64,000 nt of DNA from Saonia flava. GTDB taxonomy: Bacteria; Bacteroidota; Bacteroidia; Flavobacteriales; Flavobacteriaceae. The stretch is from assembly GCF_011927795.1 (NCBI RefSeq), contig NZ_JAATJJ010000001.1, forward strand, positions 830,666 through 894,665, written 5' to 3'. Positions 45,461-56,185 of the stretch are shown in pieces. Under the pieces are notes generated by a model. That model was given only the letters and a program-made list of their open reading frames with translations, had not been told where the DNA came from and did not search any database. The first letter of the stretch is position 1, and each line of letters starts with the position of its first letter. Position numbers and translations under genes: made by a program.

Positions 45461-48183
45461 ATAAACATTTTTCTCTTTTCCTATTGCTGCTATTCTTTGG
45501 CATCCTTTCAATGTCCGCCCAAGAGGATCTTATAGTGCCCTTATCCATCCAACCTATAAAGGACACCCTTGTCCTTCCTCCGCTTATAAACACTGTGGTC
45601 CAGGACACCATAGCCTCCGATTCTATACAAATTGACACTTTAAACAAAAAGGATCCTTTATTATTAGATATAATAAAATACAAAGCGAAGGATTATGTAA
45701 AATTGAGTCAAAAAGACCAAAAAATTTATTTATATAACGAGGCAGAAATCTATTATCAGGATACAGAATTAAAAGCCGGCATCATTGTAATGGACTATGT
45801 AAAAAATGAGGTTTATGCTGGCAGAATGAGGGATTCATTGGGAAATTACAGCCAACTACCCTATTTTAAACAGGGAACAAATGAAGTAACCCCGGACTCT
45901 ATCAGATTTAATTTTGATACCCAAAAGGCCATTATCTGGAATTCACGAACAGAACAACAGGCAGGACTTGGTCAATTGGGAAGTGACAATATGAAAGTGC
46001 TTGCTCAAATCACCAAAAAAGAAAACGATTCTGTCTATTTTTTACATGAAGGCAAGCTTACTACATCTAAAGACACTATTGACCCAGATTATTTCATACG
46101 TATTAAAAAGGCGAAATTTGTACCTGGAAAAAAGGTTATAGCCGGTTTTAGCAATTTGTATATTGTGGATGTGCCCACCCCTATAGCCATGCCGTTTGCG
46201 TATTTTCCTTTAACAACAGGCAGATCACCTGGTTTAATGATGCCTTCTTTTGGAAACATTCCAGATCGAGGTTACTTTTTGCAGAATGGTGGCTACTATG
46301 TACCTTTTGGTGACTATGCAGATTTATTGATGACAGGGGATTTCTATACCAACGGAAGCTATGGAATAAGGACCCAGTCTGTTTATACAAAGAGGTATAA
46401 GTTTAGGGGGAATGTGAATTTTAGATATGAAAGGCTCATTAACAGTCAAAAAGGATTTGATGATTATAGCAGCACAAGGATATACAATCTACAAATTTCC
46501 CATTCTCAAGATGCCAAGTCTAATCCAAACTCTCGATTTTCGGCCTCAGTAAACCTGGGAAGTAGTCAATACTATAGAAACTCCTTAAATGTTATCAATA
46601 CTCCAAATACACAAAACAACAACCTATCATCGTCTATTTCCTATTCCAAAACATTTCCCAACTATCCCTCAGTTAATATTAGTCTAACGGCCACTCATAA
46701 CCAAAATACCAATACACAGTCCATAAACATGACCTTACCGACATTCCAGGGAAGTTTAGAACGCATTTATCCATTTGCAAAAAGAGATGGAATTAAAAAA
46801 GGAGTATTGCAAAATATTAATATGCAATACAATGTAAGTGCAGTAAATAGAATACAGACAACAGACTCCCTATTCTTTAAACCAGGTATGTTCAAGGATG
46901 CAAAAGTAGGCGCAAGACATACCATTCCTATCAGCACCAATTTTAAGGTTGCCAAACATTTTAGTATTTCCATGGGAACCAGTTATGAGGATGTATGGAC
47001 ATTGGAAACCTTTAAACGTGGCCGGGATTCGGAACTCAACAAAGAAGTGGTGTTGGATACCGTTAAAGGTTTTGACCGTTATGGCAAGTATAATTTTAGC
47101 ACTAGTTTGGGAACCACACTCTATGGAACTTTTAATTTTGGCGAGGATAAAAGAATACAAGCCATAAGACATGTAATGAGACCTTCCATAAGTTACAGCA
47201 CAGCTCCTTCTTTTGACCAATATTACGAAGATATTTTAGATGAAAACGGAAATGAATATATAAACAGCAAGGGAGAAGTAGAACGCTATAGTAGATTTGA
47301 GGGCACTTTGAACGGCGCACCAGGATTAACTAGTTCCAGTTCCATGAGCTTTTCCCTACAAAACACTTTAGAAGCCAAGGTAAAAGATAGAGATTCAACA
47401 GTGTTGGAACCAAAAAAAGTATCTATTCTCAATAGTTTAAACCTATCTACTTCCTATAATTTCAAAGCAGATTCCTTAAAATTAAGTACAATTAGATTAA
47501 CTGGAGGTACCAATATTTTAAACAAAAAAATGAGTATAAATTTTGGTGCCAACCTAGATCCTTATGCAATAGACAATAATGGTACCCGAATCAATACTTT
47601 TAATATAGACAACGGTGGTAGTTTATTAAGATTGACAAGAGCCAACATGAATCTTAGCTACTCCCTTAGCAGTGAAACATTTGGCAAAAAAGGAGGTAAA
47701 GAACCTGATAAAAACGAAGAGGATGAAAATTCATATGCAGCAACAAGTGGTGGACGAACAGATGGTCTCTTTGGAACCTCTGATGACTATGACAACAGGT
47801 CATTTAACGAGGATGACTCTGGGGATGTAGAAAATCCTAATTACGGAAACAAATTACCCTGGGATTTAAGAATGGCTTTTAGCACTGGTTACAATAATAG
47901 CAACAGACAAAATGAATTCAGCAATGCCTCATTGATGTTCAGCGGTAATATCACATTGACCCCTATGTGGAAGGTTGGTTTTAATTCTGGGTATGATTTT
48001 AAAAATAAAGGGTTTACCTTAACAAGACTAAATTTTACACGGGATTTAAAGAGTTTTGTAATGCGTTTCAACTGGACCCCATTTGGCACATATAAACAAT
48101 GGAATTTCTTTATTGGTATTAAAAGTTCGATTCTACAGGACCTTAAATGGGAAAATAGAAGTCAGCGTGCAATTAGAAGATAA
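45451..48183 (+). CDS. LptD-like LPS-assembly outer-membrane protein, TTG start
   Basis: A 910-residue protein. The first 22 residues form a signal peptide ending MSAQ. An OstA-like N-terminal domain follows (about 80-220: YLYNEAEIYYQDTELKAG, GKLTTSKDTIDPDYFIRIKKAKF). The rest is a large beta-barrel in the style of LptD (AYFPLTTGRSPGLMMPSFG, then many alternating strands). LptD inserts LPS into the outer leaflet. No ATG precedes the signal peptide; TTG at 45451 gives a proper one, while the ATG at residue 21 would remove it. An acidic insert lies near 755-790. Confidence 0.85.
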   Translation: MQSNKHFSLFLLLLFFGILSMSAQEDLIVPLSIQPIKDTLVLPPLINTVVQDTIASDSIQIDTLNKKDPLLLDIIKYKAKDYVKLSQKDQKIYLYNEAEIYYQDTELKAGIIVMDYVKNEVYAGRMRDSLGNYSQLPYFKQGTNEVTPDSIRFNFDTQKAIIWNSRTEQQAGLGQLGSDNMKVLAQITKKENDSVYFLHEGKLTTSKDTIDPDYFIRIKKAKFVPGKKVIAGFSNLYIVDVPTPIAMPFAYFPLTTGRSPGLMMPSFGNIPDRGYFLQNGGYYVPFGDYADLLMTGDFYTNGSYGIRTQSVYTKRYKFRGNVNFRYERLINSQKGFDDYSSTRIYNLQISHSQDAKSNPNSRFSASVNLGSSQYYRNSLNVINTPNTQNNNLSSSISYSKTFPNYPSVNISLTATHNQNTNTQSINMTLPTFQGSLERIYPFAKRDGIKKGVLQNINMQYNVSAVNRIQTTDSLFFKPGMFKDAKVGARHTIPISTNFKVAKHFSISMGTSYEDVWTLETFKRGRDSELNKEVVLDTVKGFDRYGKYNFSTSLGTTLYGTFNFGEDKRIQAIRHVMRPSISYSTAPSFDQYYEDILDENGNEYINSKGEVERYSRFEGTLNGAPGLTSSSSMSFSLQNTLEAKVKDRDSTVLEPKKVSILNSLNLSTSYNFKADSLKLSTIRLTGGTNILNKKMSINFGANLDPYAIDNNGTRINTFNIDNGGSLLRLTRANMNLSYSLSSETFGKKGGKEPDKNEEDENSYAATSGGRTDGLFGTSDDYDNRSFNEDDSGDVENPNYGNKLPWDLRMAFSTGYNNSNRQNEFSNASLMFSGNITLTPMWKVGFNSGYDFKNKGFTLTRLNFTRDLKSFVMRFNWTPFGTYKQWNFFIGIKSSILQDLKWENRSQRAIRR

Positions 48184-48193
48184 ACACAAGATT

Positions 48194-48574
48194 ATGAAAA
48201 AAATAATTACATCTAAAAATGCCCCAGCCCCTATAGGTCCATACAACCAAGCTGTTTTAACTGGAAACACTTTGTATATCTCTGGGCAAATACCAATAAA
48301 TCCAAAAACGGGAGAATTGAATGAAGGTGACATTAAAGAAGAAACCAAACAATCCATGGAAAATCTAAAAGCAATTCTTTTAGAAGCTGATATGGATTTT
48401 GAGCATGTAATAAAAGCCACAATTTTTGTGGCTGATATGCACCAATTTTCACAAATAAATGAGGTATATGGCTCCTATTTTAGTGCAGATACAGCACCAG
48501 CGCGGGAAACTGTAGAGGTGTCCAATTTACCCAAATTTGTAAATGTGGAAATTTCTATGATTGCAGTTAAATAG
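48194..48574 (+). CDS. ridA: RidA family reactive enamine/imine deaminase
   Basis: A 126-residue protein of the RidA/YjgF family that hydrolyses reactive enamines from PLP enzymes. Conserved elements: SKNAPAPIGPYNQAV at the start, LYISGQIP, and PARETVEVSNLPK with the substrate-binding Arg near residue 106. The start is the ATG at 48194; an in-frame ATG at 48083 lies inside lptD and would add 37 unrelated residues. Ten bases separate it from lptD. Its 3' end overlaps the convergent kinase gene by eight bases. Confidence 0.93.
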   Translation: MKKIITSKNAPAPIGPYNQAVLTGNTLYISGQIPINPKTGELNEGDIKEETKQSMENLKAILLEADMDFEHVIKATIFVADMHQFSQINEVYGSYFSADTAPARETVEVSNLPKFVNVEISMIAVK

Positions 48575-49418
48575 TTTCCTTGTGAAATTCTACCAAACCA
48601 TCAATGGGACGTTGGCGAATAACACCAACAATTAAATCGTTTCTTTCCAGTACAGTTTTTAACTCATCCTGCAAAAAATAAGCAATACTCCCTACAAAAC
48701 TAATAGGAACTTTGGTAGCCAACTCAAATTGCATAATACAATTATTAACAAATTGCTGAAAACCTTTATCTATTACCCCTCTACAATAAGGATGGTCTTT
48801 GTTCTCAATAATGAAACGGGCAAATTTTGCCAAATACGTGTTTGGATTGGGTTGCTTATATAGGTTTTCCTTAATAACATCTGCCTCTAGTTGATATTCC
48901 TTGGCAAACTTTATACCCAAATCTTGCGGCATTTTATGAAAGTAGTAGTCACGAATCAACTTTCTACCAAAAAAGTTTCCACTACCATCATCCATAACAA
49001 TATAGCCCAAAGAGGTTACTTTTTGGAATAACTGATGACCGTCATAATAACTACAATTAGAGCCTGTGCCCAAAATACAGACAATACCTTGATGTCCAAT
49101 CTTTGTGGTGGCATAGATAGCAGCATAGGTATCCTCCCTTACCTCATTCTTTGAATTTGGAAAGAAATCCTTAAAAATTTCTCCTAAAAAACTTTTCATG
49201 CGATCCGTGCCACATCCTGCCCCGTAAAAATACAGATGAGTTACAGCCTCCCTATTCTTGGAAAGTTCAAAATTATTTGCCAATCTATCTTCAATAACCT
49301 CACGGGTCAACACTTCTGGACTCAACCCCAAGGTTTGTGTCAAAAACAATTGATTTCCCTCACTATCCAAAGCAATCCAATCGGATTTTGTGGCCCCACT
49401 ATCAACAATTAATATCAT
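48567..49418 (-). CDS. BadF/BadG-type ATPase, N-acetylglucosamine kinase-like
   Basis: A 283-residue member of the ASKHA fold. The phosphate-1 motif VDSGATKSDW is at the N-terminus, FYGAGCG is near 68-74, and the phosphate-2 region ILGTGSNCSYYDG is near 116-128. This form is typical of the Bacteroidota N-acetylglucosamine kinase-like proteins. It would phosphorylate GlcNAc or a related amino sugar, perhaps from cell-wall recycling. It is downstream of gapA but a strong terminator lies between them. The exact substrate is uncertain. Confidence 0.85.
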   Translation of the reverse strand: MILIVDSGATKSDWIALDSEGNQLFLTQTLGLSPEVLTREVIEDRLANNFELSKNREAVTHLYFYGAGCGTDRMKSFLGEIFKDFFPNSKNEVREDTYAAIYATTKIGHQGIVCILGTGSNCSYYDGHQLFQKVTSLGYIVMDDGSGNFFGRKLIRDYYFHKMPQDLGIKFAKEYQLEADVIKENLYKQPNPNTYLAKFARFIIENKDHPYCRGVIDKGFQQFVNNCIMQFELATKVPISFVGSIAYFLQDELKTVLERNDLIVGVIRQRPIDGLVEFHKETI

Positions 49419-49431
49419 ATAAATTGGAAAT

Positions 49432-49480
49432 TAAAAAAGAATCCTGAGAACAGACAATAAGCTGATAAGTTCCCAGGATT
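49432..49480 (-). terminator. Rho-independent terminator of gapA
   Basis: On the minus strand a 12-bp stem with one mismatch (arms 49480-49469 and 49451-49440, AATCCTGGGAAC) encloses a 17-base loop and is followed by a run of six T. It starts 20 bases after the gapA stop and ends before the kinase ATG. Confidence 0.8.
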
Positions 49481-49500
49481 TTATATTTTACAAAAAAAAA

Positions 49501-50508
<1,008 letters not shown>

Positions 50509-50523
50509 TTATTTATGATTTAA

Positions 50524-51504
50524 TTATACAGTCATTATATCCGAAACTCTCATAAGTTCCTTGTCTATTTTGGTATGCCCTTTAATTGCCTTGCTTATAG
50601 GTGTCAAAATCAATTTATTGTCCTGAACACCTACCATTAAGTTGCTTTTTCCTTCTAATAAGGATTCAACTGCCTTAACACCCATTCTACTTGCCAATAC
50701 TCTATCATAGCAGGATGGTGCTCCACCACGCTGCATGTGTCCGAGTACCGATACACGTACATCGTAAATTGGAAGATGTTCTTCAACATATTCCTTCAGT
50801 TCAAAAACATTCTTTCCAATTTTGTCACCTTCAGCAACAATAACGATACTAGATGATTTTCCAGAAGCTTTGCTGCGCTTTAAGGATTCCAATAAACGTT
50901 CAAGTCCAAGATTTTCTTCTGGAATAAGAATTTCTTCCGCTCCTGCCCCAACACCGGCATTCAATGCTATGTGGCCAACATCCCTGCCCATTACTTCAAC
51001 AAAAAATAAACGGTTGTGGGAACTTGCGGTATCCCTTATTTTATCTATTACCTCTACAACTGTATTTAAAGCAGTGTCAAATCCAAGTGTAAATGTAGTT
51101 CCAAAAATATCATTGTCAATAGTACCTGGAATTCCTATTACTGGAAAGTCATACTCTTCGTTAAACTTTAATGCCCCTGTAAAACTACCGTCTCCACCTA
51201 TAACCACAAAAGCATCTACCCCTTCTTTTTTTAATTGGTCATATGCCTTTTTACGTCCTTCTTTGGTTCTGAAGTCATCACATCTGGCAGATTTCAGAAT
51301 GGTACCTCCCTTATTTATAATATTGTTCACGCTACGGGCATCCATTGGTTTGAAATCGCCTTCAATCATTCCTTGATAACCCCTATATATGGCAACACAA
51401 TCCACCTTCATATAAGCGCATGTACGCACTACTGATCTAATCGCAGCATTCATTCCCGGCGAATCACCACCAGAAGTAAAAACCGCTATTTTTTTTATCT
51501 CCAA
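50524..51504 (-). CDS. pfkA: ATP-dependent 6-phosphofructokinase, TTG start
   Basis: A 326-residue PfkA-type enzyme that phosphorylates fructose-6-phosphate. ATP site TSGGDSPGMN at residues 10-19, GGDGSFTGA near 103, and the catalytic loop GIPGTIDND near 125-133. No ATG occurs between the upstream promoter box and the conserved start; TTG at 51504 gives eight residues before the first strand, which fits the family. It is the first gene of the pfkA-gapA operon. Confidence 0.95.
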   Translation of the reverse strand: MEIKKIAVFTSGGDSPGMNAAIRSVVRTCAYMKVDCVAIYRGYQGMIEGDFKPMDARSVNNIINKGGTILKSARCDDFRTKEGRKKAYDQLKKEGVDAFVVIGGDGSFTGALKFNEEYDFPVIGIPGTIDNDIFGTTFTLGFDTALNTVVEVIDKIRDTASSHNRLFFVEVMGRDVGHIALNAGVGAGAEEILIPEENLGLERLLESLKRSKASGKSSSIVIVAEGDKIGKNVFELKEYVEEHLPIYDVRVSVLGHMQRGGAPSCYDRVLASRMGVKAVESLLEGKSNLMVGVQDNKLILTPISKAIKGHTKIDKELMRVSDIMTV

Positions 51505-51527
51505 ATTTTGTGAAAATTTTAAGTTGA

Positions 51528-51535
51528 CAAAGGTA
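51528..51535 (-). promoter_or_regulatory. -7 box TACCTTTG for pfkA-gapA
   Basis: On the minus strand TACCTTTG matches TAnnTTTG and ends 23 nt before the TTG start of pfkA. The same octamer with the same spacing occurs before tsaD. A -33 TTG is not seen. A start site here leaves no room for an ATG upstream of the TTG, which supports the chosen start. Confidence 0.5.
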
Positions 51536-51664
51536 ATAAACTTAGCCTAATTAAAGAATTAGTTAGCAGTGAATTTAACTAAATGATAAACTTTAAACGG
51601 CTATAAAAAGGAATAAGTTTAATTTGTAACATTCAAATGAAAGACTGTATTATTGCTAACAAAA

Positions 51665-54600
51665 TTATTTTGGCGGATAAGATTTTCGAGTGAATTGAAT
51701 AAGACTGTCTTTCCCCATTATGGCGGACGATGGAGGTATTATAGGTTTAGGTCGCTCCCCATTTTCATTCTTTTCTTTTTTTTGAAAGATTTTATTCATT
51801 AATTCTTTAAAATTATTAAAATCCACTTCATACGAAAGACCTACACCTTGCGTATAACCATTATTATCACCCACAAATTGCCTTATTTCATTTTCTCTGT
51901 TAAATATTTTGGCACTCAAAGTACCTTCTTCGTTTAAAAGTACCTGAACCTCTACATCACCTGCAACCACTGTTTCACTATACCCTCCACCAACTGGTAC
52001 TCCCAACTTACCATTTAACAAAACCCTATCGCTAATTTGAGTAGATACTGTAACCCCAATTCTATTCTCAGTTTGTATATCAGAACTTAATCTATCTCCT
52101 TGTTCATAGGATAGTCCAAGATTAAAATTGTCATTATCCCCACCTAAAACTTGGTTTAACAAGCTAGTTCCGGTCTGTATCAAGTTTCCAGTGACCGCCT
52201 GTTGGTTGATTCCGCTTTCCTCATTTACAAACGTTCCCTGAGCTAAAAGAAAGATTGCATTTCGCTCTGCAACCGTGGGATCTTGAAGACTATATTGTAA
52301 TTCCGATTTAATAATGGAACTGGTTCCCGGGAAATCTATATTGAAATCTATTGTTGGACTTTCCAATTCACCACTTAACCTAACTATTACATCTGTTGGA
52401 ATTCTTCTTCTATAGCTCCCATCTGCGAGCAAAGGAGCTGGGTTGGCATTCAAAGAGTATACCGCCTCCATATTTAGCTGAGCAGCCAAGGGGTCTCTTT
52501 CCCACTGTATTGTACCTCCTGGATTAACCCTAAGGGTCTTATCTATGATTCCGCCAAATTTATAACGGTACTCTCCTTCTACGACTACATAATCCCCATA
52601 CATGTTAAATTTTCCATTTGTATTAATTTCAATAAGAAGTAGACCCTCGCCCCTGCCTTTTAAAGAACTTCCTGTCTTCTGATCCACAACAATTTCCACC
52701 TCTGCATCACTGGTAACATCTAGGTTAAACTCCAGTTCCAAGCCTTGATAATTTTCCAATACACGCTGCTCCTCTATGGTTCTTACATCGTCTTTCTCTA
52801 TAAAATTAATAAAGGAATAATCCCCTATACTAGCTACATCGCTAATGGGTATTTTTAAAGATGTACCTCTTGCTGTGGAGCCATCCACAGTAACTGTTAA
52901 AGCAGTGGTTGGGCCATATATCCTACCTAATCCATTTAAAAATCCTGTTCCATAATACAATTGTTCCTCATCAAAATCTGTGTTAAGAATCAAGAAACGA
53001 TTGTTATTAGTGTTCACATTTAAATCCAGGTTCCAATCACCAAAAGCAACATGATTTATTGTACCATCAAGTGCAGCGCTAGTGTTATGAGCCACATCAG
53101 TGAGATATATATTTTCAAAATAAAAACTTTGATCAAACAATCTAACTCTTGAATTAGGCGCAAAGTCATAGTCCACATTCAAATAAGGAATGCCAATTCC
53201 TCCATCATTAATTGTAAGCAATCCACTTATATCAGGATTGTTTACATCTCCCACAATTTTAGCATTTCCACTTACATTTCCCCTAATATTGGAAATAACC
53301 CCATCTCCCAGTGGATTAAAAGGTTCCAGACTAAAATCATAGAAATTTGCCAGTAAATTAGCTTTTGGGGTTTCAGTATTATTGGCAATATTTCCAACAA
53401 CACTAAACTTCTCTACTCCATTATCTGTAATTTGAGAGTTCACAACAAAATCTGTTAAATCCTTGTTCCCAACTATCCCAATTGACAATTGTCCCAAATG
53501 CATGTTGTTGATGGAAAAATCACTAATACTCAAATTTGAAGAAGGAAGATATACACCATCCTTTTGCAACACGTTCAAAGTCCCATTTACCTCTCCCCCC
53601 AACTTTAAACTATCAATTGCGGGAGCAATTTTATCCAGTGAAACTATTTTAAATTGAAGCTCTAAATCTTTATAAGTAGAATCTGCCAATTGCCCCTTTA
53701 ATCTAATTTGCTCTTGAACATCATTGTTCATAACAATTTCTTCAATGGTAATACTGTCCAGAGCACTATTAAGAATTACCTTGTTCTTAGTATTTCCAGT
53801 CTTATTCAACACCCAAGTATTTCCCTTGAAACTAATATCGGATTTTTTTAATCCTATTACCGATTTATTATCTCGATTAAACGTGTGGTAAAAATTAAGA
53901 TTGTAACTATCATTATACTCACTTCCTCCTTTAAATTCGGTTCTAAAGAACAACGTATCCTTTAAAGTTGTATTAATAAGGCTAAAATCCTGAACATCAT
54001 AATAAGGTGTGGAAACATCATCTACCGACACATAAGTATTGAACAATGGATTTTTGTTGTCAATCTTTACGTCTATAGCATCCAATTTATTGCCGTACGC
54101 CTCAAAGCTTGGTGATTTAAAAGTGAGCTTAAAGTCACCCTCATCAGCAATGATATTACCTCTTATAAAGGTATTGGGTCCAAATGCAACTTCTGGAAAA
54201 AAGACTTCCACAATCTTATTGTAAATTTTAAAATTAAAATCCAGCTTTTGTCCTTCAGAAATATCATATGGCTTGTAGTTGGTATAAATGCTACCAACAG
54301 AATTTTGGGCCAATTTTCCAAGCTCATTTACTTTAAAATTACCTTTCATATAACCCGTAATAATATCTGGTGAGTTAATTGTAATATTTCTTACCGAATC
54401 ATTTTCAAAAACTGAAGAAACGGCAAAATCATCAAAATAATAGGTGTCGTTCACATTTTGATAATTGGTCTTGGAAAAATTTATATCTCCTACTATATTA
54501 TCCAAAGTGGTTCCAGAAATGTTCATGTTCACATCCCCTTTAAATACAGAAACACTATCTTTTATGAAATTCAATTTTTTGAAATCTGCATATCCAACAG

Positions 54601-56107
54601 AAGCGATAAAATTAAAATTGCTCCTATCCTCACCAAAGTCTGCAAGTCCTTTAAAGTTGAGTTTTAAATTTTCGTCATTACTAATAACAGAACCATCGAA
54701 CAATTGGTCTTTTAGGATCCCCGATACTTTTACGTCTTTATAGGTGTAGCCATTAAAATCAATGGAATATACTTCTCCAATTACCTCAGTATTCAAATTT
54801 TCCTTTACAAATCCCTTTCCTTCCACATTAAAATCTAAAGTGGTCTTCCCCAAACTCTTACTATCGGCGAATTTTCCCAAATCAAAGTCAATTAAAGAAA
54901 CAAAACCTTTGTAGGTGGCAGCATCAATGTCATCAAAATGGGATAGCTCTAAATTGGAATAACTGCTCCCTACCGCCGTATTCAAATTAAGTTCAGAAAT
55001 TACAGAGTTATCCGTTAAAGTTGCGGTACCCCTAGCTGTAAATTGACCTAATTTTTGTAAAGTAGACGGCAAAGCACTTCCCAAAACATTGGGCATTAAA
55101 GACCTAAGTTCATAATAACTAGTCGTTATATTTCGCATATTGGCCTCTAAGCGAAAAGGTTTTTGTTTATTAAAAAGCTCCTTAAAATTAAAATCTCCCC
55201 TAATACCAGAGTCTTCAGAATACAAAAACAACTCTTCAGCCGTTAAGTCATTTAAGACCCCCGTGATTTTTGATGAAAAAATGGCTTCTTTACCGCTTCC
55301 AAACTCATTATATAATACATTTACTTCATCAAAAGCCAAAATAGACTCTTCAAACTGGGCATCAACTTTTACTTTATTTAAAAAATCTTTAAAATCACTG
55401 CGATCATAATTGAAAACCAAATTTCCAACAAGGTTGGATTTAGGTGTTTTTATGTTAAGTGAATCAAATCGCATTTGATCTAATGAATATTTAAAAGAGG
55501 ATGACAATTTCTCTACTGACAATCCACTCTTAGCTTTTAAACTGAGTGCGTTAATTTGTGTTGATACTTCTGGTCCAAGTATTTTAAAATCATCCGCTAC
55601 TATATTCAGGTTTTTAAAATTTAAGGTCTCGGCATTCTCTAGATTATCATCTATCAGTTTAAACCTACTATTTTGTATTTCCACATGTGAAGAAGATAAA
55701 TAGAAGGGCGGCGTACCAGGATCTCTAGGTTTCCCATTATCCAATTTGGCTACAAAAACATCTAAGTTGGTATCCCGTTCCCCAGAGTATGTCCGCAATT
55801 TAAAAGTAAGCTCTTCTATATCCACATCCCCAAATTCCAATTTCCCACCAGAAAGATTTTTTAGGCTTAAAATAGAAGTCGTCAACTCATGAATATAGAA
55901 CAATGTATCTTTTTTGTAATCTTCTACATAAATACCTTTTAATGAAGTGTCCCAAGAAATTAAAGAAGCCTTAAGCCTATCTATACTAATGTTTGTGCCG
56001 TACTCCTCATTAATGGATTTTGTGGCATAGCTGGCCAAACGGGTTTGCACAAATGGTAAGGACAACACCAAAGTTCCCAAAACACAGATAAGCAGGATAA
56101 CCAGCAA
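51665..56107 (-). CDS. tamB: TamB-type translocation/assembly module protein
   Basis: A 1480-residue AsmA/TamB-like protein. An N-terminal membrane helix (about 2-20) anchors it in the inner membrane. Most of the chain is repeated beta structure predicted to span the periplasm as a hydrophobic groove. The C-terminal TamB domain (about 1080-1450) includes NFIEKDDVRTIEEQ and GVTVSTQISDRVLLNGKLGVPVGG. The family moves phospholipid or helps assemble outer-membrane proteins. No ATG is available: TTG at 56107 is used, and about ten more open codons upstream encode a basic stretch (KKLRKILLR) that may belong to it. Divergent from tsaD. Confidence 0.9.
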   Translation of the reverse strand: MLVILLICVLGTLVLSLPFVQTRLASYATKSINEEYGTNISIDRLKASLISWDTSLKGIYVEDYKKDTLFYIHELTTSILSLKNLSGGKLEFGDVDIEELTFKLRTYSGERDTNLDVFVAKLDNGKPRDPGTPPFYLSSSHVEIQNSRFKLIDDNLENAETLNFKNLNIVADDFKILGPEVSTQINALSLKAKSGLSVEKLSSSFKYSLDQMRFDSLNIKTPKSNLVGNLVFNYDRSDFKDFLNKVKVDAQFEESILAFDEVNVLYNEFGSGKEAIFSSKITGVLNDLTAEELFLYSEDSGIRGDFNFKELFNKQKPFRLEANMRNITTSYYELRSLMPNVLGSALPSTLQKLGQFTARGTATLTDNSVISELNLNTAVGSSYSNLELSHFDDIDAATYKGFVSLIDFDLGKFADSKSLGKTTLDFNVEGKGFVKENLNTEVIGEVYSIDFNGYTYKDVKVSGILKDQLFDGSVISNDENLKLNFKGLADFGEDRSNFNFIASVGYADFKKLNFIKDSVSVFKGDVNMNISGTTLDNIVGDINFSKTNYQNVNDTYYFDDFAVSSVFENDSVRNITINSPDIITGYMKGNFKVNELGKLAQNSVGSIYTNYKPYDISEGQKLDFNFKIYNKIVEVFFPEVAFGPNTFIRGNIIADEGDFKLTFKSPSFEAYGNKLDAIDVKIDNKNPLFNTYVSVDDVSTPYYDVQDFSLINTTLKDTLFFRTEFKGGSEYNDSYNLNFYHTFNRDNKSVIGLKKSDISFKGNTWVLNKTGNTKNKVILNSALDSITIEEIVMNNDVQEQIRLKGQLADSTYKDLELQFKIVSLDKIAPAIDSLKLGGEVNGTLNVLQKDGVYLPSSNLSISDFSINNMHLGQLSIGIVGNKDLTDFVVNSQITDNGVEKFSVVGNIANNTETPKANLLANFYDFSLEPFNPLGDGVISNIRGNVSGNAKIVGDVNNPDISGLLTINDGGIGIPYLNVDYDFAPNSRVRLFDQSFYFENIYLTDVAHNTSAALDGTINHVAFGDWNLDLNVNTNNNRFLILNTDFDEEQLYYGTGFLNGLGRIYGPTTALTVTVDGSTARGTSLKIPISDVASIGDYSFINFIEKDDVRTIEEQRVLENYQGLELEFNLDVTSDAEVEIVVDQKTGSSLKGRGEGLLLIEINTNGKFNMYGDYVVVEGEYRYKFGGIIDKTLRVNPGGTIQWERDPLAAQLNMEAVYSLNANPAPLLADGSYRRRIPTDVIVRLSGELESPTIDFNIDFPGTSSIIKSELQYSLQDPTVAERNAIFLLAQGTFVNEESGINQQAVTGNLIQTGTSLLNQVLGGDNDNFNLGLSYEQGDRLSSDIQTENRIGVTVSTQISDRVLLNGKLGVPVGGGYSETVVAGDVEVQVLLNEEGTLSAKIFNRENEIRQFVGDNNGYTQGVGLSYEVDFNNFKELMNKIFQKKEKNENGERPKPIIPPSSAIMGKDSLIQFTRKSYPPK

Positions 56108-56135
56108 AATCCTAAGTAGTATTTTCCGTAATTTT

Positions 56136-56162
56136 TTGATAGGGCTTTATGTTTTACCTTTG
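56136..56162 (+). promoter_or_regulatory. promoter of tsaD (TTG-N16-TACCTTTG)
   Basis: TTG (56136-56138) and TACCTTTG (56155-56162) are 16 nt apart, a near-complete Bacteroidota promoter. The box ends 23 nt before the TTG at 56186. A GTG at 56162 lies inside the promoter and so cannot be the translation start if this promoter is used. Confidence 0.55.
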
Positions 56163-56185
56163 TGCTTCAACTTTTATTCCAAACC

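Noticed and set aside
48083-48193. Longer N-terminus for RidA starting within lptD
   Set aside because: The added 37 residues are the out-of-frame end of lptD; RidA proteins start at the internal ATG.
50822-51376. 184-codon plus-strand frame
   Set aside because: It is antisense to pfkA, whose coding sequence is intact and highly conserved; no start context or family match.
56162-56185. GTG start for tsaD
   Set aside because: The codon overlaps the -7 promoter box and adds residues that TsaD proteins lack.
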